In this document: positions 25,998 through 35,036 of the stretch, piece after piece
Layout: every line of letters starts with the position of its first letter
How positions within the stretch are numbered: the stretch's first letter is position 1
Source: JANQOH01 sp965242575
GTDB taxonomy: Bacteria; Pseudomonadota; Alphaproteobacteria; UBA7887
Direction: 5' to 3'
DNA length: 64,000 nt
Assembly: GCA_965242575.1 (NCBI GenBank)
Contig: OZ251461.1
Span: 2,852,001 to 2,916,000 of the forward strand
Notes under the pieces: generated by a model
What the model saw: the letters and a program-made list of their open reading frames with translations, nothing else
What the model was told of the DNA's origin: nothing
Databases searched by the model: none
Position numbers and translations under genes: made by a program

Positions 25998-27005
25998 ATG
26001 GCCGACAACCGCCGAATCCTCGTCCGCGCGCTGCCCGAAGGGGCGCTGCGCGAGGACCATTTCGAACTCCGCCCGGCGCCGGTCCCGCGCATCGGCGAGG
26101 GACAGGCGCTGGCGCGCACGATCCTGATCTCCATCGACGCGGCGATGCGCGCCTGGATGCAGGGCGCGACCTACCGCGCCCCGGTGAAGGCCGGCGACGC
26201 CATGCCCGCCTATGCGATCTGCGAGGTGGTCGAGTCGCGCGGCGCGGGACTCGCCCCCGGCGACATCGTGGCGGCGGAGGCGGAATGGGCCGATTACGCC
26301 GTCATCGACGCGGGCGCGGCGGAGAAACTGCCGCGCGAGCGCCCGCTTTCGCGCCGCCTGTCGGTGTACGGGATCGCCGGGCGGACGGCCTGGCACGGCC
26401 TGCTCGGCGTCGGGCGCCCGCGCGCCGGGGAGACGGTGCTGGTGTCGGCGGCGGCCGGTTCGGTGGGCGGATACGCCGGCCAGCTCGCCAGGGCGCTCGG
26501 CTGCCGCGCCGTGGGCGTCGCCGGCGGGCCGGAGAAATGCGCCTGGGCGGCGCGGGAGCTCGGTTTCGACGCCTGCGTCGATTACCGCGCGGGCGGCCTG
26601 TTCAAGGCGCTGCGCGCCGCCTGCCCCGACGGCGTCGACGTGTATTTCGACAACGTCGGCGGCAAGGTGCTGGAGACGGCGCTGTTCCTGATGAACGCGC
26701 GCGGGCGGGTGGTCTGCTGCGGGGCGGTGAGCCAATACGATTCCGCCGCGCCGGCGGGGCCGCGCAACCTTCCCGGCCTCGTCGTGGTCAAGCGCCTGCG
26801 GATGGAGGGATTCATCGTCATGGACTTCGCCGACCGCGACGCGGAGGCGGAGCGCGACCTGAAGGCCCGCGTCGCGGCGGGAGAGATCCGGGTCGCGGAG
26901 GACGTCGTCGACGGCCTGGAGAACGCGCCGCGCGCGCTGGTCGGGCTGCTCGCCGGCGAGAACCGCGGCAAGCGCATGGTCCGAGTCGCCCCCGATCCGG
27001 AATGA
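25998..27005 (+). CDS. NADP-dependent MDR-family oxidoreductase (CurA/leukotriene B4 dehydrogenase-like)
   Basis: A 335-residue zinc-free medium-chain reductase. NRRILVRALPEGALREDHFELR is the usual N-terminus of the CurA-like branch. The nucleotide fold shows VLVSAAAGSVGGYAGQLARALGCRAVG, and DVYFDNVGGKVLETALFLMN is a family hallmark. Such enzymes reduce the 2-alkenal or enone double bond of reactive carbonyls with NADPH. It is co-directional with the GST 15 bases upstream. Confidence 0.9.
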   Translation: MADNRRILVRALPEGALREDHFELRPAPVPRIGEGQALARTILISIDAAMRAWMQGATYRAPVKAGDAMPAYAICEVVESRGAGLAPGDIVAAEAEWADYAVIDAGAAEKLPRERPLSRRLSVYGIAGRTAWHGLLGVGRPRAGETVLVSAAAGSVGGYAGQLARALGCRAVGVAGGPEKCAWAARELGFDACVDYRAGGLFKALRAACPDGVDVYFDNVGGKVLETALFLMNARGRVVCCGAVSQYDSAAPAGPRNLPGLVVVKRLRMEGFIVMDFADRDAEAERDLKARVAAGEIRVAEDVVDGLENAPRALVGLLAGENRGKRMVRVAPDPE

Positions 27006-27054
27006 GCCGCGGCCCTCGACACCGCGCGGCGCGTCATGCTACGGAGGGTTTGGC

Positions 27055-27130
<76 letters not shown>

Positions 27131-27174
27131 ATGACGACGACGCGTCGGGAGGACGTTCGCGCAGGAGGCCGGGG

Positions 27175-28110
27175 GTGAGGATCGCGGTTATCGGCGCGGG
27201 CGGGGTCGGCGGGTATTTCGGCGCGCGGCTGCACGCGGCGGGCGAGGAGGTCGTGTTCGTCCAGCGCGGCGAACACGGGGCGGAAATGCGGCGGAGCGGG
27301 CTGCGCGTCGCCAGCCCGCTCGGCGATCTGGCGCTGCCCCAAGTCACGGTCGCCGCGCCGGAGGAGACGGGCGGGATCGGGCCGGTCGACCTGGTCTTCG
27401 TCACGGTGAAGAGCATCCACACCGAGGCGGCGGCGGAGGCCGCCGCGCCCCTGCTGGGGCCGAATACCGCGGTGCTGTCGTTGCAGAACGGGGTCGAGAA
27501 CGAGGCGCGGCTGGCGAAGCGGCTCGGCGCCGGGCGCGTGCTCGGCGGGCTGTGCTACATCCTCTCGCTGATCGAGGCGCCGGGGCGCATAAGCCACCGC
27601 ATGGCGACCGCGCGAATCGAGTTCGGCGAGCGCGGCGGCGGGCCGTCGCCGCGCGCGCAGGCGCTCCGCGCCGCGTTCGCGAAGGCGGGGATCGACGCGG
27701 TCCTCGTCGACGACGTCGCGGCGGCGATGTGGACCAAATTCACGCTGCTCTGCGCGCATAACGGCATGACGGCGCTGGCGCGCGCGCCCATCGGGCCGAT
27801 CCGCGAGGACCGGGACGGACGCGCGGCGCTGGAGGCCTGCGCGCGGGAGACGATGGCGGTGGCGGCGGCGCGCGGGACGGCGCTCGACGCCGACCTCGCC
27901 GCCGACCCGATGGTCCTGTTCGACCGCCTCCCCGCCGACATGACCTCGTCGACGCTTTACGACCTGGAGCATGGCAAGCCGCTCGAGATCGACTGGTTGA
28001 ACGGCGCCGTCGTCCGGCTCGGCCGCGCGGCCGGGATCCCGACGCCGGTCAACCTGTGCATCTACGCGGCGCTGAAGCCCCGCGCATCGGGCGCGCCGGG
28101 CGGCGAGTGA
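27175..28110 (+). CDS. panE: 2-dehydropantoate 2-reductase (ketopantoate reductase)
   Basis: A 311-residue NADPH enzyme producing pantoate for pantothenate/CoA synthesis. It starts MRIAVIGAGGVGGYFGARL (Rossmann motif), then LVFVTVKSIHTEAAAEA and SLQNGVENEARLA. The catalytic lysine lies in AMWTKFTLLCAHNGMTAL, and DLEHGKPLEIDWLNGAVVRLG is the C-terminal substrate region. GTG 27175 is preceded by AGGAGG. panB lies 18.5 kb away in this window. ApbA/PanE paralogues of other substrate range exist, so the exact role is probable, not certain. Confidence 0.85.
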   Translation: MRIAVIGAGGVGGYFGARLHAAGEEVVFVQRGEHGAEMRRSGLRVASPLGDLALPQVTVAAPEETGGIGPVDLVFVTVKSIHTEAAAEAAAPLLGPNTAVLSLQNGVENEARLAKRLGAGRVLGGLCYILSLIEAPGRISHRMATARIEFGERGGGPSPRAQALRAAFAKAGIDAVLVDDVAAAMWTKFTLLCAHNGMTALARAPIGPIREDRDGRAALEACARETMAVAAARGTALDADLAADPMVLFDRLPADMTSSTLYDLEHGKPLEIDWLNGAVVRLGRAAGIPTPVNLCIYAALKPRASGAPGGE

Positions 28111-28251
28111 ACGCGGCGGCGGCGCGGCAAGGCGGCCGGGGAGCATCTGTTCACGGGGCCGCGGGGCGGCTATGTTGGCGGCCTTCCGTTACGTTCGAGG
28201 CCGCGCGCGGCGCCCCGCCCCGGACGCGCGCGCTCCAGGGAGGATTCGAGG

Positions 28252-29706
28252 ATGCGGCTCAAGGACCAGGGACTGTTCCACACCAAATGCTACGTCGACG
28301 GCGACTGGGTCGACGCCGATTCCGGCGCGACCATCGAGGTCGCCAACCCGGCGAACGGGGAGCTCCTGGGGACGGTCCCCCGGATGGGCGCCGAGGAAAC
28401 CCGGCGCGCCATCGCGGCGGCGGACGCCGCGTGGCCGGCGTGGCGCGCGCTGACCGGCAAGGAGCGCGGCGTCAAACTGCGCGCGTGGTTCGACCTGATG
28501 CTGGAGCATGTCGACGATCTCGGCCTCATGATGACCCTCGAACAGGGCAAGCCGCTGGCCGAGGCCAAGGGCGAGATCCACTACGCCTCGTGGTTCGTCG
28601 AATGGTTCGCCGAGGAGGCGAAGCGGGCCTATGGCGAGGTCATCCCCGCGACGATGGGCGACCGGCGGATCGTGACGACGCGGGAGCCGGTGGGGGTGGC
28701 GGCGGCGATCACGCCGTGGAACTTCCCGTCGGCGATGATCACCCGCAAGGCGGCGCCGGCGCTGGCGGCGGGATGCCCCATCGTCATCAAGCCGGCGAGC
28801 GCCACCCCGTTCTCGGCGCTGGCGCTGGCGGAGCTGGCGGAGCGCGCCGGGTTCCCGAAAGGCGTGGTGAACGTCGTCACCGGCGCGGCGGCCGCCATCG
28901 GCGGCGAAATGACGGGCAACCCGACGGTGCGCAAGCTCTCGTTCACCGGGTCCACCGAGATCGGCAAGGTGCTGATGGCGCAATGCGCCGGGACGGTGAA
29001 GAAGGTCTCGCTGGAGCTGGGCGGCAACGCGCCGTTGATCGTGTTCGACGACGCCGACCTGGACCGGGCGGTGGCCGGGGCGATGGCGTCGAAATACCGC
29101 AACACCGGGCAGACCTGCGTCTGCGCCAACCGCATCCTCGTCCAGGACGGTATCCACGACGCCTTCGCCGACCGGTTCCGCGCCGAGGTGGAGAAACTGG
29201 AGGTGGGCGACGGGCGCGGCGACGTCCAGCAGGGGCCGCTGATCGACATGGCGGCGGTCGAGAAGGTGGAGGAGCACATTTCCGACGCGGTGGACAAGGG
29301 CGCCGCGGTGGCGGCGGGCGGCGCGCGCCATGCGCTCGGAGGCCAGTTCTTCCAGCCCACCGTGCTCACCGGGGTGACTCCCGACATGAAGATCGCCCAT
29401 GAGGAGACCTTCGGCCCGGTGGCGCCGCTGTTCCGCTTCAGGGACGAGGCGGAGGCGGTCGCGATGGCGAACGACACGCCGTTCGGCCTCGCCGCCTACT
29501 TCTACAGCCGCGACGTGGGGCGCTGCTGGCGGGTCGCCGAGGCGCTGGAGTACGGCATGGTCGGCGTCAACGAGGGGATCCTCTCCACCGAGGTCGCGCC
29601 GTTCGGCGGGGTGAAGGAATCGGGCATCGGCCGCGAGGGCGCCCGCCAGGGCCTCGAGGAGTTCATGGAGACGAAATACGTGCTGATGGGCGGCGTCGAC
29701 GCCTGA
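28252..29706 (+). CDS. gabD: NAD(P)-dependent succinate-semialdehyde dehydrogenase
   Basis: A 484-residue aldehyde dehydrogenase closest in pattern to GabD: ITPWNFPSAMITRKAAPALAAGC, the catalytic glutamate in LELGGNAPLIVFDDADLD, the nucleophilic cysteine in NTGQTCVCANRILVQ, and HEETFGPVAPLFRF. The FPSAMITRK segment and CVCANR are typical of succinate-semialdehyde dehydrogenases, which feed GABA carbon into the TCA cycle. A one-base gap to gor suggests co-transcription. Confidence 0.87.
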   Translation: MRLKDQGLFHTKCYVDGDWVDADSGATIEVANPANGELLGTVPRMGAEETRRAIAAADAAWPAWRALTGKERGVKLRAWFDLMLEHVDDLGLMMTLEQGKPLAEAKGEIHYASWFVEWFAEEAKRAYGEVIPATMGDRRIVTTREPVGVAAAITPWNFPSAMITRKAAPALAAGCPIVIKPASATPFSALALAELAERAGFPKGVVNVVTGAAAAIGGEMTGNPTVRKLSFTGSTEIGKVLMAQCAGTVKKVSLELGGNAPLIVFDDADLDRAVAGAMASKYRNTGQTCVCANRILVQDGIHDAFADRFRAEVEKLEVGDGRGDVQQGPLIDMAAVEKVEEHISDAVDKGAAVAAGGARHALGGQFFQPTVLTGVTPDMKIAHEETFGPVAPLFRFRDEAEAVAMANDTPFGLAAYFYSRDVGRCWRVAEALEYGMVGVNEGILSTEVAPFGGVKESGIGREGARQGLEEFMETKYVLMGGVDA

Positions 29707-29707
29707 C

Positions 29708-31054
29708 ATGGCCGATTTCGATCTCGTCGTCATCGGCGCCGGTTCGGGCGGGGTCGCCGCGGCGCGCCGGGCCGGCGCCTACGGCGCGCGCGTCGCGATC
29801 TGCGAAAGCCGGCGCGTCGGCGGCACCTGCGTCCTGCGCGGCTGCGTGCCCAAGAAGCTCCTCGTCCATGCCGCGCACGTAGCGGAGGAGGTCGCCGACG
29901 CGGCGGGATACGGCTGGTCGATCCCCGCCCCCGCGTTCGACTGGCCGACGCTGATCCGCAACAAGAACGCCGAGCTCGACCGGCTCAACGGCGTTTACGA
30001 GGCGATGCTCCGCGACGCCTCGGTGCGGGTTCTGCGCGGGCGCGGGCGGGTGGTCGACGCGCATACCGTGGAGGTCGACGGCGAACGCCTCCGCGCCGGG
30101 CGCATATTGGTGGCGACCGGGGCGGCGCCGGTCATGCCGCCGATCCCCGGCGCAGAGCATGCGATCCATTCCGACCATGCGCTCGATCTCGAGGCGTTGC
30201 CGGAGCGCATGGCCATCGTCGGCGGCGGTTACATCGCGGTGGAATTCGCGGGGATTTTCGCGCGGCTCGGCGTGGCGGTGACGATGATCGTCCGCGGCCC
30301 GCGCCTGCTGCGCGGCTTCGACGGCGAGCTCGCCGCGCATCTGGAGGAGGAAATGCGGCGCGGCGGCGTGGACGTCCGCGCCGGGCGGCGCGTCGCGGCG
30401 ATACACGAACGCGGCGGCGCGCTCGCGGTCGAGACGGACGACGGGGAGTCGCTGGAGGCGGGGGTCGTATTCTTCGCCACCGGGCGGGCGCCGAACACGC
30501 GCGGGATCGGCCTGGAGGAGGCCGGCGCGCGGTTGCGCGCCAACGGGGCGGTGGAGGTCGACGCCGACCTGCGGACGCCGGTCCCGTCGATTTTCGCCAT
30601 CGGCGATTGCACCGACCGGCGGAACCTGACGCCGGTGGCGATCGCCGAGGGCCGGGCGCTGGCGGAGACGTGGTTCAACGACACCCCCATGCGGGTCTCG
30701 CACGAGAACGTCGCGACGGCGGTGTTCAGCCAGCCGCCCATCGGAACGGTGGGGCTGACCGAGGAGGAGGCGCGGCGCGGCGGCCGCGCGGCGGCGGTGT
30801 ACCGGTCGTCGTTCCGCCCCATGAAGAACACGTTGAGCGGCAATCCCGGCCGGGCGCTGGTCAAACTGGTGGTGGACGCGGAGAGCGACCGGGTGCTCGG
30901 CTGCCACATGATCGGCCCCGACGCGCCGGAGATCGTCCAGGGCCTCGCCGTGGCGCTCGCCTGCGGCGCGACGAAGGCGCAGTTCGACGAGACGATGGCG
31001 ATCCACCCGACCTCGGCCGAGGAGTTCGTCACCGCTTACCGGGCGGCCGCCTGA
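29708..31054 (+). CDS. gor: Glutathione-disulfide reductase
   Basis: A 448-residue FAD enzyme that keeps glutathione reduced with NADPH. FAD site VVIGAGSGGVAAARRA, redox-active Cys41 and Cys46 in GGTCVLRGCVPKK, NADPH site MAIVGGGYIAVEFAGIFARLG, FAD-binding IFAIGDCTDR, and the catalytic HPTSAEEFV at the C-terminus are all present. The spacing of the active-site cysteines and the tail fit glutathione reductase and not lipoamide dehydrogenase. A short hairpin (31056-31072, GCGAAC/GTTCGC) follows the stop and may terminate the gabD-gor transcript. Confidence 0.93.
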   Translation: MADFDLVVIGAGSGGVAAARRAGAYGARVAICESRRVGGTCVLRGCVPKKLLVHAAHVAEEVADAAGYGWSIPAPAFDWPTLIRNKNAELDRLNGVYEAMLRDASVRVLRGRGRVVDAHTVEVDGERLRAGRILVATGAAPVMPPIPGAEHAIHSDHALDLEALPERMAIVGGGYIAVEFAGIFARLGVAVTMIVRGPRLLRGFDGELAAHLEEEMRRGGVDVRAGRRVAAIHERGGALAVETDDGESLEAGVVFFATGRAPNTRGIGLEEAGARLRANGAVEVDADLRTPVPSIFAIGDCTDRRNLTPVAIAEGRALAETWFNDTPMRVSHENVATAVFSQPPIGTVGLTEEEARRGGRAAAVYRSSFRPMKNTLSGNPGRALVKLVVDAESDRVLGCHMIGPDAPEIVQGLAVALACGATKAQFDETMAIHPTSAEEFVTAYRAAA

Positions 31055-31087
31055 CGCGAACGGCCGGTTCGCGCGACGCGTCCGGGC

Positions 31088-31231
31088 GGCGATTCCCGTT
31101 ATGGGCGGAGCGCGGTCCGGATCCGCCTTTCCCGGAAGGGCGCAGGCCGCTGCGGGGCGGCGAGATCACCCATAACGAGAATGGCCGCCGTCGAGGCCGG
31201 CGCGTTGACGCGGGCGGGGGAGAGAGTCTAA
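31088..31231. repeat. Dispersed hairpin-bounded repeat, copy B
   Basis: Inverted repeats GGCGATTCCCGTTATGGG (31088) and CCCATAACGAGAATGGCC bound about 99 bases. The right flank GTTGACGCGGGCGG then AGTCTAA matches copy A at 15658-15684. The IS1380-type element begins exactly where the repeat ends. It occupies the gap after gor. Confidence 0.75.
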
Positions 31232-31323
31232 CCCGAATTTCTCATAGTTTTGAGTGTACCGGGGTCCTGCCTGCGATATAGCGTTCTTTGCCAAGAGCTT
31301 ATATCAGGGCAGGGGGTTCCCCG

Positions 31324-32892
31324 ATGCGAACGGAGTGTAGCGCGGCGCCTAGCGCGTTTCAAGCGGTTTCGGGGCGGGCGGTTGTGGCGGATTTCGACGG
31401 CGGGTCGATGACTTCGGACGCCGGCGCTCTGCTGCTCGGACAGGCGGACGCGGTTATTGGGCTTGTGGACCGCCTTGCGGCCTGCTTTGAGGATTATCGC
31501 GATGGCCGGTTCGTAGAGCACTCGGTTCGGACGCTTGTGGGTCAGCGTGTGTTCGGGATTGCGCTGGGCTACGAGGACTTGATCGACCACGATGTGTTGC
31601 GCGGCGATCCGGTTATGGCGGTATTGGCGGGGAAGTTGCGCGCGAAGCGCCGGAACTGCGCCCCGGTTGCGGGGAAGTCGACGTTGAACCGGTTGGAGTT
31701 GGGCGGTTCGTCTCCGTCTGGGGACAGCAAGATCGTCCATGACGGGTCGGCGATTGCGGATGTGTTGGCGACGCTGTTCCTGGACGCGCATGAGGCGGCT
31801 CCGGATCGGGTGGTTCTGGATTTCGACGCGACGGACGATCCGGTTCACGGGTCGCAGGAGGGGCGGTTTTTCCACGGCTATTACGACTGCTATTGCTACC
31901 TGCCGCTTTATGTTTTGTGCGGTCGTCACCTTCTGGCGGCGCGGCTGCGCCCGGCGAACGTCGACGGGGCGGCCGGGGCGGTAGAGGAGGCTGCGCGGAT
32001 CGTGACCCTGTTGCGGGCGCGGTGGCCGGACACGCGGATCGTGTTGCGGGCCGATTCGGGGTTCGCGCGCGAGGCGCTGATGGCGTGGCGCCAAGCCAAC
32101 GGGGTGGATTACCTGTTCGGTCTGGCGCGGAACGATCGTCTGGCGGCGCAGGTCGCGGATGCGCTGGCGGAGGCCGAGGCGGACAGCGAGCGGAGCGGCG
32201 CCCCGGCGCGGCGCTTCGCCGACTTCATGTGGTCCACGCGCGATAGTTGGAGCCGCGAACGCCGCGTCGTCGGTAAGAGGCCGTTTTAGAATATACTATT
32301 GAAATTATTCGATTTTTGATCGGTATGGCTGCATGCTTCACACACATGCCAATGGACTCCCGCAATCTTGGGAGTTACGATCCGTTTGCCGACGCGGATA
32401 CCGTGCAGACAGGATGCGGGGACAATACACTGAAAGTAATCGATTCATTCTGAAACGGCCTCTAAGGCCGAATGGACCCGCGGCAAGGCCAATCCGCGCT
32501 TCGTCGTCACCTCGCTCGCCGCCAGCGCGCATGACGCCCGGAGCCTCTACGAGGATCTCTACTGCCAGCGCGGCGAGATGGAGAACCGCATCAAGGAATG
32601 CCAACTCGACCTGTTCTCCGACCGCACCTCGGCGCATAGCATGCGCGCCAACCAACTCCGCTTGTGGTTCGCCTCGATGGCCTATGCGCTGCTCTGCGCC
32701 CTGCGCCGCCTCGGCCTCGCCCACACCCGCCTCGCCGCCGCCACATGCGGAAGCCTGCGCCTCAAACTGCTCAAGATCGCCGCATGGGTCCGTGTCAGCG
32801 TCCGCCGCATCAAGATCGCAATGGACACGAATCATCCTTTCCAGGACGAGTTCCGCACCGCCCGAAGGCGATTATCCGCCGCCGCAGCTTGA
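31324..32892 (+). pseudogene. IS1380-family transposase, split by a MITE
   Basis: The N-terminal part (to codon GTAAG near 32277) has ADFDGGSMTSDAGALLL, VEHSVRTLVGQRVFGIALGYEDL, the catalytic aspartates in VLDFDATDDPVHG and VLRADSGFAREAL. The frame then enters the MITE and stops at RPF. After 32463 it resumes as AEWTRGKANPRFVVTS, with the catalytic glutamate in CQRGEMENRIKECQ. Removing 32277-32465 (MITE plus one TAA) restores a continuous frame of about 459 residues (VVGK-AEWTRG), proving the insertion. No active transposase is expected from this copy. Confidence 0.92.
32277..32462 (+). mobile_element. 186-bp MITE, copy 1
   Basis: Terminal inverted repeats GAGGCCGTTTTAGAAT and ATTCTGAAACGGCCTC, flanked by a TAA duplication (32274-32276 and 32463-32465). 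It carries no transposase. The interior is AT-richer than the genome. Copy 2 (33387-33572) is inverted and differs at one position by my reading. Ends and 3-bp target sites suggest mobilisation by an IS5-superfamily transposase; similar ends (GAGGGCGTTTCGAAAT) occur at 44157. Confidence 0.92.
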
Positions 32893-33069
32893 AGCGGCGC
32901 ACAACTCACCCTTCCCCGCAACAACGGAGACATCGCCGAACCGAACCACCCGTCGCCAGCCGACGGGCGCTCCAACGCGCCCCGAAAACGGCGGCGGATG
33001 CACAAACCCGAAAATCCTCGCCGACACCGCACACCGACCCTCAAACCAGAGACGTATGAGAAATCCGGG

Positions 33070-33629
33070 TTAGCATAATTTCGATTCTAACATTTCTTTC
33101 TTTGATCAATTCCATAAGAACGGCGTCGACAAGGCTTATTCCGGGGCGGAATTCGGACATCTCGCACATGGCGTCGAACGCCTTGCGTCGATACGGCGAA
33201 TCATCGACCAGCATACTGTTCGATTGATTTATTATCGTTCTGCAATCCGCGGATCCGATCCGGCCTTTTTGCAAATCTCGTATTGAGGGTCTCATAGAGT
33301 ATCGGCCATGGTAGAATCACCTTCAAGGCGTCGATCCACTCGCGCCTCGCGACGGCTTCTTCGTGAAAGCGGTCGCGTGGATCGAAGAGGCCGTTTCAGA
33401 ATGAATCGATTACTTTCAGTGTATTGTCCCCGCATCCTGTCTGCACGGTATCCGCGTCGGCAAACGGATCGTAACTCCCAAGATTGCGGGAGTCCATTGG
33501 CATGTGTGTGAAGCATGCAGCCATACCGATCAGAAATCGAATAATTTCAATAGTATATTCTAAAACGGCCTCGAAGAGCGCGATGAAGTATCCCGAATCG
33601 ACGAGCAATCCCCGATCGAGCGTTGTCAT
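33070..33629 (-). pseudogene. PIN-domain toxin-like gene, broken by MITE, frameshift and IS
   Basis: ATG 33629 opens MTTLDRGLLVDSGYFIALF, the PIN-domain start with its first acidic residue. The MITE copy 2 then interrupts; beyond it the frame continues DPRDRFHEEAVARREWIDA and ILYETLNTRFAKRPDRI. A frameshift near 33265, at a run of five A on this strand, moves the sequence to another frame: SMLVDDSPYRRKAFDAM, then ISLVDAVLMELI and NVRIEIMLT. The last codons run into the IS1380 end at 33069, so the C-terminus is missing. The start overlaps the upstream gene stop by four bases. PIN proteins are usually RNases of toxin-antitoxin modules; this one is dead. Confidence 0.85.
33387..33572 (-). mobile_element. 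186-bp MITE, copy 2 (inverted)
   Basis: Same element as 32277-32462 in opposite orientation, flanked by a GAA duplication (33384-33386 and 33573-33575). Removing it and one GAA rejoins the PIN-domain frame as ALF-DPRDRF. The near identity of the two copies points to recent transposition. Confidence 0.92.
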
Positions 33630-33928
33630 GCCGCCGTTTCTTCTTCTTGCCCTTCCCGTTCTCCATAGCCTTCCCACGACGCCCTCTTCCGACGTCCGAT
33701 GACAAAGCGCCCCTTGACCTCTCCGCCTTTGCGGTTACGGCAAATAGCATATATTCTCGACCTGTTGCCGAAATTAACGTGTTGTCTCAGATCTCTCGAC
33801 AGAATTTCAAAAACATCTTCATATTCGCCACAAGACACGGAAAACCATGCGGCGCTGTCCCCGCACTCTATCGCGTCTCTGTTGTCAAGCCACGAATACA
33901 GGCCCTCATAGTCGTCCATCACGCCCAT
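33626..33928 (-). CDS. Hypothetical protein, partner of the PIN-domain gene
   Basis: A 100-residue acidic-then-basic protein beginning MGVMDDYEGLYSWLDNRDAIEC. It has SVSCGEYEDVFEILSRDLRQHV in the middle, RIYAICRNRKGGEVKGRFVIGRRKRASWEGYG near the end and the tail EETAA. I recognise no family. Its stop overlaps the ATG of the PIN gene (ATGA), so it occupies the position of an antitoxin in a two-gene module, but it does not look like a known antitoxin. Base composition is lower in GC than the genome, consistent with transfer. ATG 33928 is chosen; the frame is open further upstream with GC-rich, low-complexity translation. Confidence 0.6.
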   Translation of the reverse strand: MGVMDDYEGLYSWLDNRDAIECGDSAAWFSVSCGEYEDVFEILSRDLRQHVNFGNRSRIYAICRNRKGGEVKGRFVIGRRKRASWEGYGEREGQEEETAA

Positions 33929-34096
33929 ATCGCATAGCAGCCAGACATGAACGACGCGTCCGGGTCGCCTATCGCGTGTCTGCACGGACCGATCCCCATG
34001 AAAGTCCCGGCGCGGGCCGAACCGCGCCATTCGCTTACCGCGGCCCCGTCCGGAGGCGGCGTCAAGCGTCCGGGCGGGCATACGCCCTCCCCGCCG

Positions 34097-34800
34097 TCAC
34101 GTCCGCTCCCGCGTGTAGGCGGGGCGGCGGCCGGCGCCGTAGAGGGTGAGTGCGCCACGGTCGCCGACGGCGTTGGGGCGCTGGAAAATCCAATTCCGCC
34201 ACGCCGAAAGGCGGCCGAAAATCTTGGTCTCCAGCGTCTCCGGCCCGCCGAAGCGCAGGCTCGCCTCCATTCCGGTCGGCGCTTCGGGCGGCGACGCCGC
34301 CGAGGCGCCGTCGTCGGCGAGCAGGATGCGGTCGCAGGCGAGGGCGAGTTCGTAGCCGCCGCCGGCGCAGGCGCCGTCGATGGCGGCGAGGAAGCGGAGG
34401 CCCGAGCGCCCGACGCCTCCTTGATGGCGTTGCGCGTCTCGGTGGTGAATTTGCAGAAGTTCACCTTTTCGGCGTGGCTCGCGCGGGCCAGCATACCGAT
34501 GTTCGCGCTGGCGCAGAACACGCCGGGCAGGTCGGAGGCGACGACGACCGCGCCGACCTGCGGGTGTTCGAACCGCAGCCGCTGGACGGCGTCGTGGAGC
34601 TCGATGTCGACTCCCAGGTCGTAGGAGTTGCGCTTGAGCGCGTAGCCGGGCGCGAGCGCCGCGCCGGGGTCGACGGCGAGGTCGAGCCGCGCGACGCGGC
34701 CCTCGACCGCCAGGCGCCAGTGGCGGTAGCGGTCCGGCTCGGTCCGGTGGTCGACGCGCCGGGCGGGGCCGGCTTCCCCCGTAACCTCAGGTGCGCGCAT
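34097..34800 (-). pseudogene. boxC: benzoyl-CoA-dihydrodiol lyase (boxC) remnant
   Basis: The first ~140 codons match BoxC/enoyl-CoA hydratase-fold sequences: HRTEPDRYRHWRLAVEGRVA, YALKRNSYDLGVDIELHDAVQ, GVFCASANIGMLA and KVNFCKFTTETRNAIKEAS. A frameshift near 34412 moves the family sequence to the next frame (GLRFLAAIDGACAGGGYELALACDRILLADD). A large internal deletion near 34290 then joins it to the extreme C-terminus (GMEASLRFGGPETLETKIFGRL, WRNWIFQRPNAVGDRGALTLYG) and stop 34097. Intact BoxC is about 550 residues; less than half remains. It acted in aerobic benzoate degradation via benzoyl-CoA epoxide. No other box gene is in the window. Confidence 0.85.
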
Positions 34801-34939
34801 TCACGCCTCGCCTCGATTTTTGCCATGCGAATCGCCGAATCCGTCCGGACTATACTGGAATCCGCATGTCGGAAGGGGCGGGAAGCTCCGTCGGCGGCTC
34901 CGGGAAAAGCGGATCGGGATTGCGCCGTCCGTCCGGGCG

Positions 34940-34968
34940 TTGACGCGCCCGCACTGGCGGCCTAGGGT
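34940..34968 (+). promoter_or_regulatory. Candidate promoter of the HU gene
   Basis: TTGACG (34940-34945), 17-base spacer, TAGGGT (34963-34968). It lies about 68 bases before the HU start. The 34801-35036 gap otherwise shows only a TATACT hexamer at 34851 with no good -35. Confidence 0.5.
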
Positions 34969-35036
34969 GCCCGCGGCGGGGCCGGGAGGATGGGCCCGAG
35001 CGCTGCGCCTTTTCGTCCATCACGGGGGACTCAACG

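Larger units (their letters stand above)
31232..33069 (+). mobile_element. IS1380-family insertion sequence, interrupted
   Basis: Inverted ends CCCGAATTTCTCATA (31232) and TATGAGAAATCCGGG (ending 33069) bracket one transposase gene. With the 186-bp MITE and its 3-bp duplication removed, the element would be about 1.65 kb, normal for this family. No clear target duplication is seen: the flanks CTAA and TTAG are complementary, not direct. The left flank is repeat copy B and the right flank is the cut end of a PIN-domain gene, so a deletion probably accompanied or followed insertion. Confidence 0.85.

Noticed and set aside
32333..32460. A small protein encoded by the MITE (MLHTHANGLPQSWELRSV)
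   Set aside because: The frame runs through the terminal repeat into host sequence and differs at its end in each copy; both copies are better explained as a non-coding element.
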